Part shown: positions 41,824-50,380 of the stretch, one piece after another
Position numbering within the stretch: position 1 is the first letter of the stretch
Layout: each line of letters starts with the position of its first letter
From: Arthrobacter globiformis
Lineage (GTDB): Bacteria; Actinomycetota; Actinomycetes; Actinomycetales; Micrococcaceae
Reading direction: 5' to 3'
Assembly (NCBI RefSeq): GCF_003261175.1
Contig: NZ_QLNP01000062.1
Span: forward strand, 248,001-312,000
Length of the DNA stretch: 64,000 bases
Notes under the pieces: generated by a model
Database searches by the model: none
Told to the model about the DNA's origin: nothing
What the model saw: only the letters and a program-made list of their open reading frames with translations
Translations under genes and position numbers: made by a program

Positions 41824-43008
41824 GTGTCTCAGCACGCAAAATCTGACCCTCACACCACCGGCAGCGCGTCCGCACCCACTGCTTCCAGCACCGGCGCCGC
41901 ACCCAACGGGATCGCCGCACCCCGGCCGGAGCCCACCGCCGCGGACATCAAGCGCTGGCGCCAGTACCTCGCCGACGAGCGGGCCGAGGCTTCCGTCTAC
42001 CGTGACCTCGCTCAGAACCGCTCCGGGGAAGAGCGCGCCATCCTTTTGGCCCTCGCCGAAGCCGAAGGCCGCCACGAGGCGCACTGGCTGAAGCTGCTCG
42101 GCGAGCACGCGGGCAAGCCCCGGCACGCCTCCTTCCGCAGCCGCCTCCTGGGCTTTCTCGCCCGGCACTTCGGGTCCGTTTTTGTGCTCGCACTGGCGCA
42201 GCGGGCCGAGGGCCGCTCCCCCTACACCCGGGAACCGTCCGCCACCCCGGCCATGGCGGCCGACGAACAGATCCACGAGGAAGTGGTCCGCGGCCTGGCC
42301 ACGCGCGGCCGCAACCGGCTGGCCGGCACCTTCCGCGCCGCCGTCTTCGGCGCCAACGACGGACTGGTCAGCAACCTCTCGCTGGTCATGGGCATGGCCG
42401 CCACGGGCGTTGGCAGCGGCGTGGTCCTGCTCAGCGGCATCTCCGGGCTCCTGGCCGGCGCGTTCTCCATGGGCGCCGGCGAATTCGTGTCCGTCCGTTC
42501 CCAGCGCGAGCTCCTGGCCGCCACCCGGCCCACCCAGGTGACCCTGGTGGCGGCGCCCCAGCTGGACATCGAACACAACGAGCTCCTGCTGGTCTACCTT
42601 GCCCGCGGCATGTCGCGCGAGGCCGCCGAACACCGCGTGGCCGAGCGCATGGGCCTCTTCACGTGCGACTGCGACCCGAGCCTCTCGCTCCATCCCGAAC
42701 TGCCCGAGACCGAGGACGAGCACGAAGCCGTGGGCACCGCCTGGGGCGCCGCGCTCTCCAGCTTCTGCTTCTTCGCTTCGGGCGCCATCGTGCCCATCAT
42801 TCCCTTCCTCTTCGGCATGACCGGGATCGCCGCCCTGATCGTGGCGGCCGTCCTCGTGGGAATCGCGCTGCTGGCCACCGGCGGCACAGTCGGCCTGCTG
42901 TCCGGCACCTCGCCGCTCACCCGCGGGCTGCGGCAGCTCGCCATCGGGCTGGGAGCGGCCGGCGTCACCTACCTCCTGGGCATGGCGTTTGGCGCTGTGA
43001 TCGCCTGA
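41824..43008 (+). CDS. rubrerythrin-like/VIT1 fusion iron or manganese transporter
   Basis: The 394-residue product joins a ferritin-like N-terminal domain (about residues 40-150; ADERAEASVYRDLAQ and ALAEAEGRHEAHWLKLL carry the Glu/His metal ligands) to a five-helix VIT1/CCC1 transporter (from about 170: AVFGANDGLVSNLSLVMGMA, GAGEFVSVRSQREL). Similar fusions such as MbfA export iron or manganese across the membrane and protect against peroxide. The first 35 residues are low-complexity Ser/Thr/Ala/Pro. The GTG start has AGGAG 5 nt upstream. It is a single gene with its own promoter. Confidence 0.87.
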   Translation: MSQHAKSDPHTTGSASAPTASSTGAAPNGIAAPRPEPTAADIKRWRQYLADERAEASVYRDLAQNRSGEERAILLALAEAEGRHEAHWLKLLGEHAGKPRHASFRSRLLGFLARHFGSVFVLALAQRAEGRSPYTREPSATPAMAADEQIHEEVVRGLATRGRNRLAGTFRAAVFGANDGLVSNLSLVMGMAATGVGSGVVLLSGISGLLAGAFSMGAGEFVSVRSQRELLAATRPTQVTLVAAPQLDIEHNELLLVYLARGMSREAAEHRVAERMGLFTCDCDPSLSLHPELPETEDEHEAVGTAWGAALSSFCFFASGAIVPIIPFLFGMTGIAALIVAAVLVGIALLATGGTVGLLSGTSPLTRGLRQLAIGLGAAGVTYLLGMAFGAVIA

Positions 43009-43086
43009 TTGACGGGGATTTCCTGAACTTCCCAGTCGCTCAGGTGGATTCCCGGCAGCTGGTTTCCGGGAGTGGCGGGCGGAACT

Positions 43087-43121
43087 GTAAAGTGGGCCTG
43101 TTTGCCTGATGCTTATGTCCC
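43087..43121 (+). promoter_or_regulatory. promoter-like motif shared with the iron transporter gene, copy 2
   Basis: GTAAAGTGGGC, 16 bases, then TATGTCCC end 43 bases before the chosen GTG of the metallopeptidase gene. The two blocks match those before the transporter gene exactly, while the bases around and between them do not. Confidence 0.35.
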
Positions 43122-43164
43122 TTCCGGAGGCGACGCCGCCGAGGAATGCCGTGAAAGGGGTGCA

Positions 43165-44220
43165 GTGGAGAGTCATGACCCCGGTCGCATTCAACGCCGG
43201 CACCGGCACCGGCCGCGGCACTCGGGTCCGGCCACCGCGGCGGCGAGGTTTATCCGCCGTCTAATCGTGCTCGCTGCCCTCGGTTGTGCAGCATTCCTTG
43301 CGGCCGGAATGGCATACGGGGACGCCCGCTTTGCGGGCGTACTGAATTTCCGCATCGGCTCCGGGGACCAGCCCGCGTCCTGGCAGGATGATTCCGGCCG
43401 GGACGATTCTGGCCAGGATGAGGCCGGGCAGGATCGTGCTGGCCAGCACCAGACTGGCCAGAATCCGGCCGGGCAAACGGGGCAACCCGGGCACAGCGGC
43501 GGGTCCCGCGGAGCCGAGTCCGGCGCGCCCGGAGGCCCGGGCAGTGCCGGGGGCGCACCGCCGTCGGGCCTGGAGGAAGCAGCCACTCCCCTGGGCACGC
43601 CGGCGCCACCTCCGGAGCCCAGCAGCTCGTACAAATTTCTGGCTGTGAACAGTGACGGCTCCCCCGTGGGCTACTCACCCTGCCGTCCGCTGCATTACGT
43701 AGTGAATGCCAGCCTGGCGCCGGAAGGTGCGGCGGGCCTGGTTTACCTGGCGGTCGAGGAAATCTCGCGCGCCACCGGCATCCAGTTTGTGAACGACGGA
43801 GCCACCGAAGAGAAGCCTACGGACCAGCGCGCCCCCTACCAGCCCGGGGCCTACGGCGACCGCTGGGCTCCCATGCTCATCAGCTGGACCACACCGGACG
43901 TTGCTCCCAAGCTGGGCGGCAAGGTCATCGGCACCGGCGGCAGCACCCACTACAGCTACGGAAACGGGCCCAAGAGCTACGTCACCGGCAGCCTGGAACT
44001 CGATGCCCCGCAGATGGCTGCGGAACTGGAACGCCCCGACGGCACCGCCTACGCCACCGCCGTCATCCTCCATGAACTGGGCCACGTGATGGGGCTGGAA
44101 CACGTTGACGACCCCGTACAGCTCATGTATCCGGAGATCGGCGCCCCCGACGGCCTCGCGGCCGGCGACCTGAACGGCCTGTACCAACTGGGCAAGGCGC
44201 CCTGCCGCAAGGACCTGTAA
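43165..44220 (+). CDS. matrixin-like zinc metallopeptidase, membrane-anchored or secreted
   Basis: This 351-residue protein has a basic N-terminus, one hydrophobic segment (FIRRLIVLAALGCAAFLAAG), a long low-complexity linker and a C-terminal matrixin-type catalytic domain. The zinc motif is ILHELGHVMGLEHVDD (His303), with the Met-turn-like LMYPE after it. The linker contains six pentapeptide repeats of the form xxxGQ (coded at 43387-43476), then Gly/Pro/Ser-rich sequence that could span the cell wall. The GTG start has AAGGGG close upstream. The substrate is unknown; roles in cell-wall or extracellular protein turnover are possible. Confidence 0.83.
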   Translation: MESHDPGRIQRRHRHRPRHSGPATAAARFIRRLIVLAALGCAAFLAAGMAYGDARFAGVLNFRIGSGDQPASWQDDSGRDDSGQDEAGQDRAGQHQTGQNPAGQTGQPGHSGGSRGAESGAPGGPGSAGGAPPSGLEEAATPLGTPAPPPEPSSSYKFLAVNSDGSPVGYSPCRPLHYVVNASLAPEGAAGLVYLAVEEISRATGIQFVNDGATEEKPTDQRAPYQPGAYGDRWAPMLISWTTPDVAPKLGGKVIGTGGSTHYSYGNGPKSYVTGSLELDAPQMAAELERPDGTAYATAVILHELGHVMGLEHVDDPVQLMYPEIGAPDGLAAGDLNGLYQLGKAPCRKDL

Positions 44221-44264
44221 GCGGCCCTCACACTCCAGCGGGGCGTTATGCCACCGGGGGCGCT

Positions 44265-45398
44265 TTACCCGCTGAGGACCGCGAGCGCCTCGTCCACGGT
44301 GTCCACCAGGAAGATCCGCTGCTCCATGGCCCGGCCGGCGGCGAGGCTTTGCAGCATGGGCCAGGCCGGGAACCGCTCCTCCCAGTGTTCCCGGCCCACC
44401 AGCACCATGGGCGTCATGGTCTCCTGGGCGCCGTAGTAGTTCTCGCAGGCATCCTGGAAGATCTCCTGCACGGTGCCCGCGGCACCGGGCAGGAACACGA
44501 TCCCGCCGTTGCAGACCTCCAGGAGAATGGCCTCGCGGACGGCGTTGGCAAAGTACTTGGCGACGTGCGTGGCGAAATAGTTGGGCGGCTCGTGGCCGTA
44601 AAACCAGGTGGGAATGCCGAGGGACGCTGTTCCGCCCGGAAAGCGTTCGACGGCGGCTGCCGCAGCACGGGCCCAGGCGGACACCGAGGGGCGGAAGCCG
44701 GGGACGGCCGCCAACTCTCGAAGCACACTGTGAAAATCGTCGTCGTCGGCCGCACTGAGGTAGGCACCCAGGTTCGCCGCCTCCATGGCCCCGGGCCCGC
44801 CGCCGGTGGCCACCAGGTGGCCGCGGCGGGCCAGGAGCCGGCCCAGCGTGGCAGCAGCGGCGAAACCGCCGGTCCCCCGCTGCAGGGCGTGGCCGCCCAT
44901 GACCCCGACGATGAAACGGCCCCCGCTGTTGAGGCTGCGGACGAACTCCTCCAGGGCATCGCCGACGGCGTGATCGTGCAGGGCTGCCGCAAGCGTGGAA
45001 TCGAGGCGGTTCCGCTGGCCCGGCCGCATGCTCCATTGGTAGACCAAAGCGTCAGGGGTTTTCTCGTAGGGCTCATCGAGGATGCCTGCGTACAGCTCCT
45101 GCGGGGTGTAGAGCCCCGCCCGGTACGGATTGAAAGGAACGCCGGTAAGCCGCGGAAAAATCAGGGCGCCCCGGCTGCGGAGTGAAGCCTCCACGCCCGG
45201 GTCGAAGGTGCAGCCCAGGAAAATCGCGCCCTCGGCGTCCAGGGCTGCCAGGGCGGTGCCCCGTCCGCGGAGGTCAAGCGACTGCGCGTGCCAGCCGTGC
45301 ATCGCCCGGGCCCCGGCATTCACCAGCCGGTCGAAGCTGGCGACGCTGTTCACCTCAAGAGTCCGCGGGCTGGGGTTCAGGCTGCCAGAGGGGTTCAT
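44265..45398 (-). CDS. LOG family Rossmann-fold protein
   Basis: This 377-residue protein is related to lysine decarboxylase-like/LOG proteins, some of which are cytokinin-activating phosphoribohydrolases acting on nucleoside monophosphates. The two diagnostic motifs are ATGGGPGAMEAAN and FLPGAAGTVQEIF; the second is a variant of PGGxGTxxE. About 150 extra N-terminal residues distinguish it from the roughly 190-residue classical LOG, as in larger nucleotide-nucleosidase relatives. It is convergent with the metallopeptidase. The exact substrate is uncertain. Confidence 0.82.
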   Translation of the reverse strand: MNPSGSLNPSPRTLEVNSVASFDRLVNAGARAMHGWHAQSLDLRGRGTALAALDAEGAIFLGCTFDPGVEASLRSRGALIFPRLTGVPFNPYRAGLYTPQELYAGILDEPYEKTPDALVYQWSMRPGQRNRLDSTLAAALHDHAVGDALEEFVRSLNSGGRFIVGVMGGHALQRGTGGFAAAATLGRLLARRGHLVATGGGPGAMEAANLGAYLSAADDDDFHSVLRELAAVPGFRPSVSAWARAAAAAVERFPGGTASLGIPTWFYGHEPPNYFATHVAKYFANAVREAILLEVCNGGIVFLPGAAGTVQEIFQDACENYYGAQETMTPMVLVGREHWEERFPAWPMLQSLAAGRAMEQRIFLVDTVDEALAVLSG

Positions 45399-45467
45399 GG
45401 TGCCCAGCCTAGTGCCGTGTTCAGCACTGCCACCGAAGCCCGTGCCGGGAACTCGACGACCTGAAAA

Positions 45468-45533
45468 CCCAACTAGGTAGCAGCTGTGGGCGTTCCCAGC
45501 GCTGAGAACGCCCTGTGCTGCTACCTAGTTGGG
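45468..45533. repeat. long inverted repeat, element family A, terminator-like
   Basis: Arms of 28 bases, starting CCCAACTAGGTAGCAGC on the left and mirrored on the right, differ only in a 3-base internal bulge and surround a 10-nt loop. It sits 19 bases past the stop of the second SDR. The pattern CCAA..TAG..CAGC..GGGCGTTC recurs at 13159-13200. Confidence 0.7.
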
Positions 45534-45552
45534 TGGAAATATCAGGAACGGG

Positions 45553-46329
45553 TCAGGAAACCTGCAGGCCGCCGTTGATGTCGTAGGTCGCAGCCGTGAT
45601 GTAGCCCGAGTCCGCACCCAGCAGGAAGGAGATCAGCGCAGCCACTTCCTCGCGGGTTCCCACGCGGCCCATCATGATGCCCTCGGACATCTGTGCCTTG
45701 CGCTCCTCGCTCAGCGTGCCGCCCATGATGTCGGTGTCAACCGGGCCGGGGGCGATGGCGTTCACGGTGACGCCGAACTCGCCGACCTCGCGGGCCAGGG
45801 CACGGGTGAAGCCGATGATGCCGGCCTTGGAGGCGCTGTAGGCAACCTTGGAGTAGGTTCCTCCGCCGCGCTGGGCGGAGATGGAGGAGATGCTCACGAT
45901 GCGGCCGAGCTTGCGTTCGATCATTCCCTTGAGGACCCGCTGTGACACCACGAAGGTGCCGCGCATGTTGATCGCGAAGACCTTGTCCCACTCGGCAACC
46001 GTGGTTTCCATGAAGGGGGTCGGCGAGCTGATGCCGGCCAGGTTAGCAAGGGCCACGATCGGCGGCAACGACTCTTCGATCTCCGTGATGGCCCGGTCCA
46101 CGGACGCCTCGTCGGAGACGTCGGCGCCGACGCCGATTGCCTTCACTGCACGGTTGGATCCGATCTCCGCGGCCGCGGCCTTTGCGTCCTCGGCGTTGAT
46201 GTCGAGGATCGCGATGGACCAGCCTTCGCTGGCCATGCGGTCAGCTGCTGCGCGGCCGATGCCGCGGGCAGAGGCCGCGCCGGTCAGCACAACGGTGCGT
46301 TCTGCGGGGAAAGGGGTGATTGAGCTCAT
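45553..46329 (-). CDS. SDR family oxidoreductase, paralogue of the 7736-8503 enzyme
   Basis: This 258-residue classical SDR has the cofactor motif TGAASARGIG, NLAG, the catalytic Ser (SISSISAQRGGG) and the Tyr/Lys pair (AYSASKAG), with LDINAED after strand two suggesting NAD. It closely matches the SDR of the first operon, including NAIAPGPVDTDIMGGTLSEE. It lies 36 bases after the MFS gene and is the last gene of a GntR-MFS-SDR set. It probably oxidises a polyol or hydroxy-acid imported by the adjacent carrier. The substrate is unknown. Confidence 0.88.
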   Translation of the reverse strand: MSSITPFPAERTVVLTGAASARGIGRAAADRMASEGWSIAILDINAEDAKAAAAEIGSNRAVKAIGVGADVSDEASVDRAITEIEESLPPIVALANLAGISSPTPFMETTVAEWDKVFAINMRGTFVVSQRVLKGMIERKLGRIVSISSISAQRGGGTYSKVAYSASKAGIIGFTRALAREVGEFGVTVNAIAPGPVDTDIMGGTLSEERKAQMSEGIMMGRVGTREEVAALISFLLGADSGYITAATYDINGGLQVS

Positions 46330-46365
46330 TACGGGTATTCCTTCGGGTGGTTCTCGGATGGGTCT

Positions 46366-47730
46366 TTAGCGGCTGGCCGAAACGTCTGCGGCGGCCTTGA
46401 CTGCCGGATCCAGCGCAGCGTCGCCTTCGGGGCGCTTGCGGGCATAGAGGTAAGTGGCAACGGCCGTGACGCACAGGCAGAAGGAGAGGAAGAGCAGGCC
46501 GCTCTGGTTGTTGCCGGTGGCGTCCTTCAGGATGCCCACTGCGTAGGGGGCGACGAATCCGCCCAGGTTGCCCAGCGAGTTGACCATGGCCAGGCCGGAG
46601 GCGGCGGCTGCGCCGGTGAGCGCTGCGGACGGCATCGACAGGAACGGGGCAATGGCCCCGTAGATGCCCATGGCCGAGGCGGTCAGGGCAATGAGTGCCA
46701 GGACAGGGTTGACCGGAAGCAGGAAACCGGCGGCCAGCAGGCCCAATCCGGCGAGGACCATGCTGACAGCGCTGTGCCAGGCACGCTTGCCGGTCTTGTC
46801 AGCGCGCTTGCTCCAGAAGTAGACGAAGACCGCGGCGATGGCGTACGGGATGAGGACGATGAATCCTACCTCGGCGGTGGAGAACTTGCCCAGGGCGGCG
46901 ACGATGGTGGGCATCCAGAGGCCCAGGCCATAGATGCCGCAGACCAGGCCGAAGTAGAGAGCCGAGTAGACGATGGTGCGCTTGTCCTTGAGGCCGGCCA
47001 GGAAGTTGTGGCTGCTGCCCTTGGACTTGGCTGCCAGTTCGGCGTCCATGGTGGTGGCGAGCCATTCGCGCTCGTCGGCGTTGAGCCACTTGGCGTCCCG
47101 CGGACGGTCCGTCATCAGGAAGGGGGTCAGCACGCCCAGCAGGATGGCGGGGATGCCTTCAATGATGTAGAGCCACTGCCAGCCCTGCAGGCCCATGATG
47201 CCGTCCATCTGGAGGAGCAGGCCGGAAACGGGGGCACCCAAAGCGTTGGAGACGGGCTGCGCCAGGATGAAGATGCCCAGTACGGTGACCCGCTGTGCGG
47301 CCGGGAACCACAGGGTCAGGTAAAAGAGGATGGCGGGGAAGAAGCCGGCCTCGGCCGCGCCCAGCAGGAAGCGGATGATGTAGTAGGTGGTTTCGCCGTT
47401 CACCAAGGCCATGGCCGCTGCGAAGATGCCCCAGGTGATGAGGATGCGGGCCAGCCACTTGCGGGCGCCGAACTTGTACATGCCGGCGTTGCTGGGGATT
47501 TCGAGCACGGCGTAGCCGAGGAAGAAGATGCCGGCGCCCAGGCCGTAGGCTGCGGCGCTCAGGCCGATGTCCTCGCTCATGGTCAGCTTCGCGAAGCCGA
47601 CGTTGTTCCGGTCCAGGTACGCGATGAAGTAGAGGAGCACAATCAGGGGCATTACGCGGCGGCGGACCTTGCGGAGCGTGCGGTCTCCAAGCTCGCCAAG
47701 TCCGGAGGACTTTGTGGTGAATGAAGTCAT
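46366..47730 (-). CDS. MFS transporter, ACS type, paralogue of the 6172-7575 carrier
   Basis: This 454-residue, 12-helix carrier has the ACS-family segments AYLDRNNVGFAKLTM, LGYAVLEIPSNAGMYK and RFLLGAAEAGFFPA. It resembles the carrier of the first operon throughout. Two adjacent ATGs are possible; the second is chosen because GAAGG is 6 nt from it and 3 nt from the first. It is followed by the SDR and preceded by a GntR gene and a palindromic operator. The substrate is probably a sugar acid or similar anion. Confidence 0.85.
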   Translation of the reverse strand: MTSFTTKSSGLGELGDRTLRKVRRRVMPLIVLLYFIAYLDRNNVGFAKLTMSEDIGLSAAAYGLGAGIFFLGYAVLEIPSNAGMYKFGARKWLARILITWGIFAAAMALVNGETTYYIIRFLLGAAEAGFFPAILFYLTLWFPAAQRVTVLGIFILAQPVSNALGAPVSGLLLQMDGIMGLQGWQWLYIIEGIPAILLGVLTPFLMTDRPRDAKWLNADEREWLATTMDAELAAKSKGSSHNFLAGLKDKRTIVYSALYFGLVCGIYGLGLWMPTIVAALGKFSTAEVGFIVLIPYAIAAVFVYFWSKRADKTGKRAWHSAVSMVLAGLGLLAAGFLLPVNPVLALIALTASAMGIYGAIAPFLSMPSAALTGAAAASGLAMVNSLGNLGGFVAPYAVGILKDATGNNQSGLLFLSFCLCVTAVATYLYARKRPEGDAALDPAVKAAADVSASR

Positions 47731-47839
47731 CATCGACCTTCTGTCTGTCGGTTTCCGGTCCGGCGGCTTCGCCCGGGGAATCCGATGCTTTTTCTGATGG
47801 GTTCTTTCCGCCTCAGAGGGGAATGTCTGCACTTGATCT

Positions 47840-47856
47840 GATGTCAGACATCTGAC
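47840..47856. promoter_or_regulatory. overlapping palindromes, likely GntR operator
   Basis: GATGTCAGACATC is a perfect palindrome (47840-47852), and GTCAGA-CA-TCTGAC overlaps it (47843-47856). The TGTCAGACA core fits the TGTnnnACA type of FadR/FCD operators. It lies about 110 bases upstream of the MFS start. Confidence 0.55.
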
Positions 47857-47944
47857 GGAAGGACATGACCAAAAGCATAGGAGGGTGACGAGCGTTACGT
47901 CAAGACGAAAGGGTTGGTTCCTGCAAAATGGCCGGGTTCAGATC

Positions 47945-48652
47945 CTATGAACGGTTGCCGTGGACGTAGCGTTCGTAGTCCTCGAAGGTCTGGTCCATAT
48001 GCTCGTCCATGGCCTTGCGGGCCAGCTCGGAGTCGCCTGTGAGTATGCTCTCCAGCACGCGCTGATGGAAGGCGATGGCGTGGCGCTGGATCTCCTCGAT
48101 GGCCGACGTCTCGCGGCGGGCGCGGTACAGGGACTGGCCCAGCTGGGCCAGGAGGGCGCGGACAAACGGGTTGCCGGAGGCCTTTAGGACGGTGTCGTGG
48201 AAGGCGATGTCCGCGGTCACGAACCCGTCAAGGTCGCCGGCCTGGTGAAAACGCTTCATGTCCGCGATGGACGCCCGCATCTCCTCGGCATGCTCAGGAG
48301 TGTGGCGCCTTGCGGCGAGCGCGGCGGCGCCGGTCTCCACCATTCGCCGCACCTCGATCAGGCCGCGGGAAACCTGGTCGTCCGCGTTGCCGTGCGACGC
48401 TGCCTTGATGATCGCGTCGAGGCCGGTCCAGCTGTCCGCAGGATTCACGAACGTTCCGCGGCCGGCTTTGACATAAAGGATGTTCTGCGCCCGGAGTGCC
48501 TTCAGCGCTTCGCGGGCGGTCAGGCGGCTGACGTCGTAGGCCTTGGCGATGTCGGCTTCCGGCGGCAGTGCATCGTGCGGCTTGAGCCTCCCGTCAAGAA
48601 TGTCGTCCAGCAGACCGTCAACCAGGTCGTCAACAAGTGTCCTGCGCCCCAT
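47945..48652 (-). CDS. GntR family regulator with FCD domain
   Basis: This 235-residue regulator has a winged helix (DDLVDGLLDDILDGRLKPHD, SRLTAREALKALRAQNILYV) and an FCD ligand domain with the expected metal His residues (DIAFHDTVLKASGN, AIAFHQRVLESI, MDEHMDQTF). The ATG chosen begins MGRRTLVDDL and has AGGA 7 nt upstream; another ATG 13 codons earlier is possible. It is transcribed towards the MFS-SDR genes and very likely controls them through the palindrome at 47840. The ligand is unknown. Confidence 0.87.
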   Translation of the reverse strand: MGRRTLVDDLVDGLLDDILDGRLKPHDALPPEADIAKAYDVSRLTAREALKALRAQNILYVKAGRGTFVNPADSWTGLDAIIKAASHGNADDQVSRGLIEVRRMVETGAAALAARRHTPEHAEEMRASIADMKRFHQAGDLDGFVTADIAFHDTVLKASGNPFVRALLAQLGQSLYRARRETSAIEEIQRHAIAFHQRVLESILTGDSELARKAMDEHMDQTFEDYERYVHGNRS

Positions 48653-48733
48653 CGACTGTCCTACTTTCGCCTTGCCTATTGCTCCCAACATTACCGAAAC
48701 CCCCGCAGTCCCAGTAAAACGGCACGAAGTGCG

Positions 48734-49201
48734 TCAGCCCGCGGCTTGCGCGCCCGTAACGCATGAGTCCAGCCTGGCAAGCGTCCTGTCGATATTCGCC
48801 GGATGGCGGGCAAGGTAGCCAGCAAGGCGGAGCAGGAATTTGCCGCGCACACTGCGCGCATCCCACTGTTCTGTCACGAGCGTCCCGGGAACGCCACTGC
48901 TGTCCGTGGCCGGTTCCAGCAGGTAACGCCACACATGCCCGTAGAAGTGACGCCAGCCGATCCGCTGGCCCTCCTCGAACTCAGTGACGGTGTTGAGAAT
49001 CCGGTAATTAACCCTGATCTTCATTTCCATGCCGAATTTGGCCCCCGGGCCAAGACGCAACGGACCCCGCGGCTGGGCACCCTTGACAGTGCCTGACCCG
49101 TCGATTTCGCTGTGCAGCGCGGGAGTGGCCAGGACCTCGAAGACCACGTCCGGCGCCGCGGCGATGAAACGGTCCCGGGACACCAGATAGCGGTTATTCA
49201 T
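48734..49201 (-). CDS. SRPBCC family protein
   Basis: This 155-residue protein has the START/polyketide-cyclase-like helix-grip fold of the SRPBCC superfamily. The clues are the opening strand RDRFIAAAPDVVFEVLATP, the KFGMEMKIRVNYRILNTVTE strands with GQRIGWRHFYGHVWRYLLEP, and the long C-terminal helix. Such proteins bind hydrophobic ligands. The bases before the start overlap the neighbouring gene's control region; the two are divergent. The ligand and role are unknown. Confidence 0.8.
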   Translation of the reverse strand: MNNRYLVSRDRFIAAAPDVVFEVLATPALHSEIDGSGTVKGAQPRGPLRLGPGAKFGMEMKIRVNYRILNTVTEFEEGQRIGWRHFYGHVWRYLLEPATDSSGVPGTLVTEQWDARSVRGKFLLRLAGYLARHPANIDRTLARLDSCVTGAQAAG

Positions 49202-49224
49202 CGGGCCAGCCTAACCGGCCGGAT

Positions 49225-50235
49225 ATGGGGCAGAATTTGAGGATGCAGAATTCACCGCGGAATTCAGGAACAGCGCAGACCCCAGACGCAGCGCAGAACC
49301 CGGACACAGCGCCGGATGCAGACGAGGCACAGAGCGCGGCGCCGCGCAAGGAGCGCCGGCCGCGGATCGGCATCCCGGTCCGGCTCAGCAGCTCGACAGA
49401 TCCGGATCCTCGGGTGGCAAAGGCCAACAACCTCTTCGGCTGCATCGTCAGCCTCATCCGCGATGTCGGCGGGGAGCCGGTGCTGCTCACCGCTGAGTCA
49501 CTGGAAGGCGGACTGAGCGGCGCACCCAACAGCGGAACGGCCGACGGCGGAACTTCCGACGGCGGAAAGGCGCCGGACGCGCCCGAGTCCCTTGACGGCG
49601 TCGTACTTCCCGGCGGCGGCGACGTTGACCCGCGCCTCTACGGCCAGGAACCGGGGCCCGCGCTCTATGACGTCAACGCGGAGCAGGACCGGCTGGACAT
49701 CGCGGTGGCGCGGCGCGCACTCGATGCCGGCACGCCGGTGCTGGGCATCTGCCGCGGGCACCAGCTGCTCAATGTCCTCTACGGCGGAACGCTCGTCCAG
49801 GACATGACACCGGGTACCGTGGCGCACCGCCAGATCCCGGCAGCGGCCAACAGGCCGTGGGTCTGGCACGAGGTGACCATCACCCCGGGATCCAAAGTGG
49901 CGAAGATGTACGCCGCCGCCGAAAATCCGGAGGCCGGGAGGACGGCCTCCGCCGGCGCCGCTGCGGCCGTGGGCGAGGCGGCCGCACGTGGCACAGCCGC
50001 AAGCGACGTACGCGCAATGGAGGTCAAAATCGCTTCCGGCCACCATCAGGCTGTGGACCGGGTGGCGCCGGGGCTGCTGGTGACCGCCGTGGCTGATGAC
50101 GGCACGGTGGAGGCGCTGGAGGATCCCGAGCGGTGGGTCGCCTCGGTGCAGTGGCATCCGGAAGCCGTGGAACTGACCGAAGAGCAGAGGCTTGCCCCGT
50201 TCCGCGTCTTCGTGGAGGCCTGCCGCACTCCCTGA
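49225..50235 (+). CDS. class I glutamine amidotransferase-like gamma-glutamyl hydrolase
   Basis: This 336-residue peptidase C26 member resembles PuuD, which releases glutamate from gamma-glutamyl compounds. The nucleophile Cys176 is in LGICRGHQLLN, and the catalytic His/Glu are in VQWHPEAVE. The first 45 residues and two internal stretches (about 90-115, 235-265) are low-complexity Ala/Gly/Ser/Asp-rich insertions not seen in PuuD. Two starts are close: the first ATG is reported, and one six codons later is equally weak by ribosome site. It precedes the GntR/UTRA gene by about 145 bases. Confidence 0.83.
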   Translation: MGQNLRMQNSPRNSGTAQTPDAAQNPDTAPDADEAQSAAPRKERRPRIGIPVRLSSSTDPDPRVAKANNLFGCIVSLIRDVGGEPVLLTAESLEGGLSGAPNSGTADGGTSDGGKAPDAPESLDGVVLPGGGDVDPRLYGQEPGPALYDVNAEQDRLDIAVARRALDAGTPVLGICRGHQLLNVLYGGTLVQDMTPGTVAHRQIPAAANRPWVWHEVTITPGSKVAKMYAAAENPEAGRTASAGAAAAVGEAAARGTAASDVRAMEVKIASGHHQAVDRVAPGLLVTAVADDGTVEALEDPERWVASVQWHPEAVELTEEQRLAPFRVFVEACRTP

Positions 50236-50264
50236 CTGCCTGCGTCCCCTGGTTGCCGGGCTCC

Positions 50265-50336
50265 TTGACTGCCGGCGGCGCCCTGCTATGATCAAAATCA
50301 GAGTATGTCCTAACAAACGGACATGCACTGACATAC
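50265..50336 (+). promoter_or_regulatory. promoter and operator of the GntR/UTRA-iolB unit
   Basis: TTGACT (50265-50270), 16 bp and TATGAT (50287-50292) form a good promoter. Just downstream, GTATGTCC (50303-50310) faces GGACATGC (50319-50326) and a further TGACATAC (50329-50336). The half-site GTATGTC is inverted exactly at 50330-50336. This arrangement near the transcription start suits repression by the GntR/UTRA protein itself. Confidence 0.6.
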
Positions 50337-50380
50337 AGGCCTTCTGGACGCGGGAACCTGCAGCACAAAGGGAGCACTCA

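Noticed and set aside
47940-47950. Resemblance of the second gntR gene end (ATCCTATGA) to the first operon's operator
   Set aside because: It lacks the palindromic second half and is coding sequence, so it is most likely chance.
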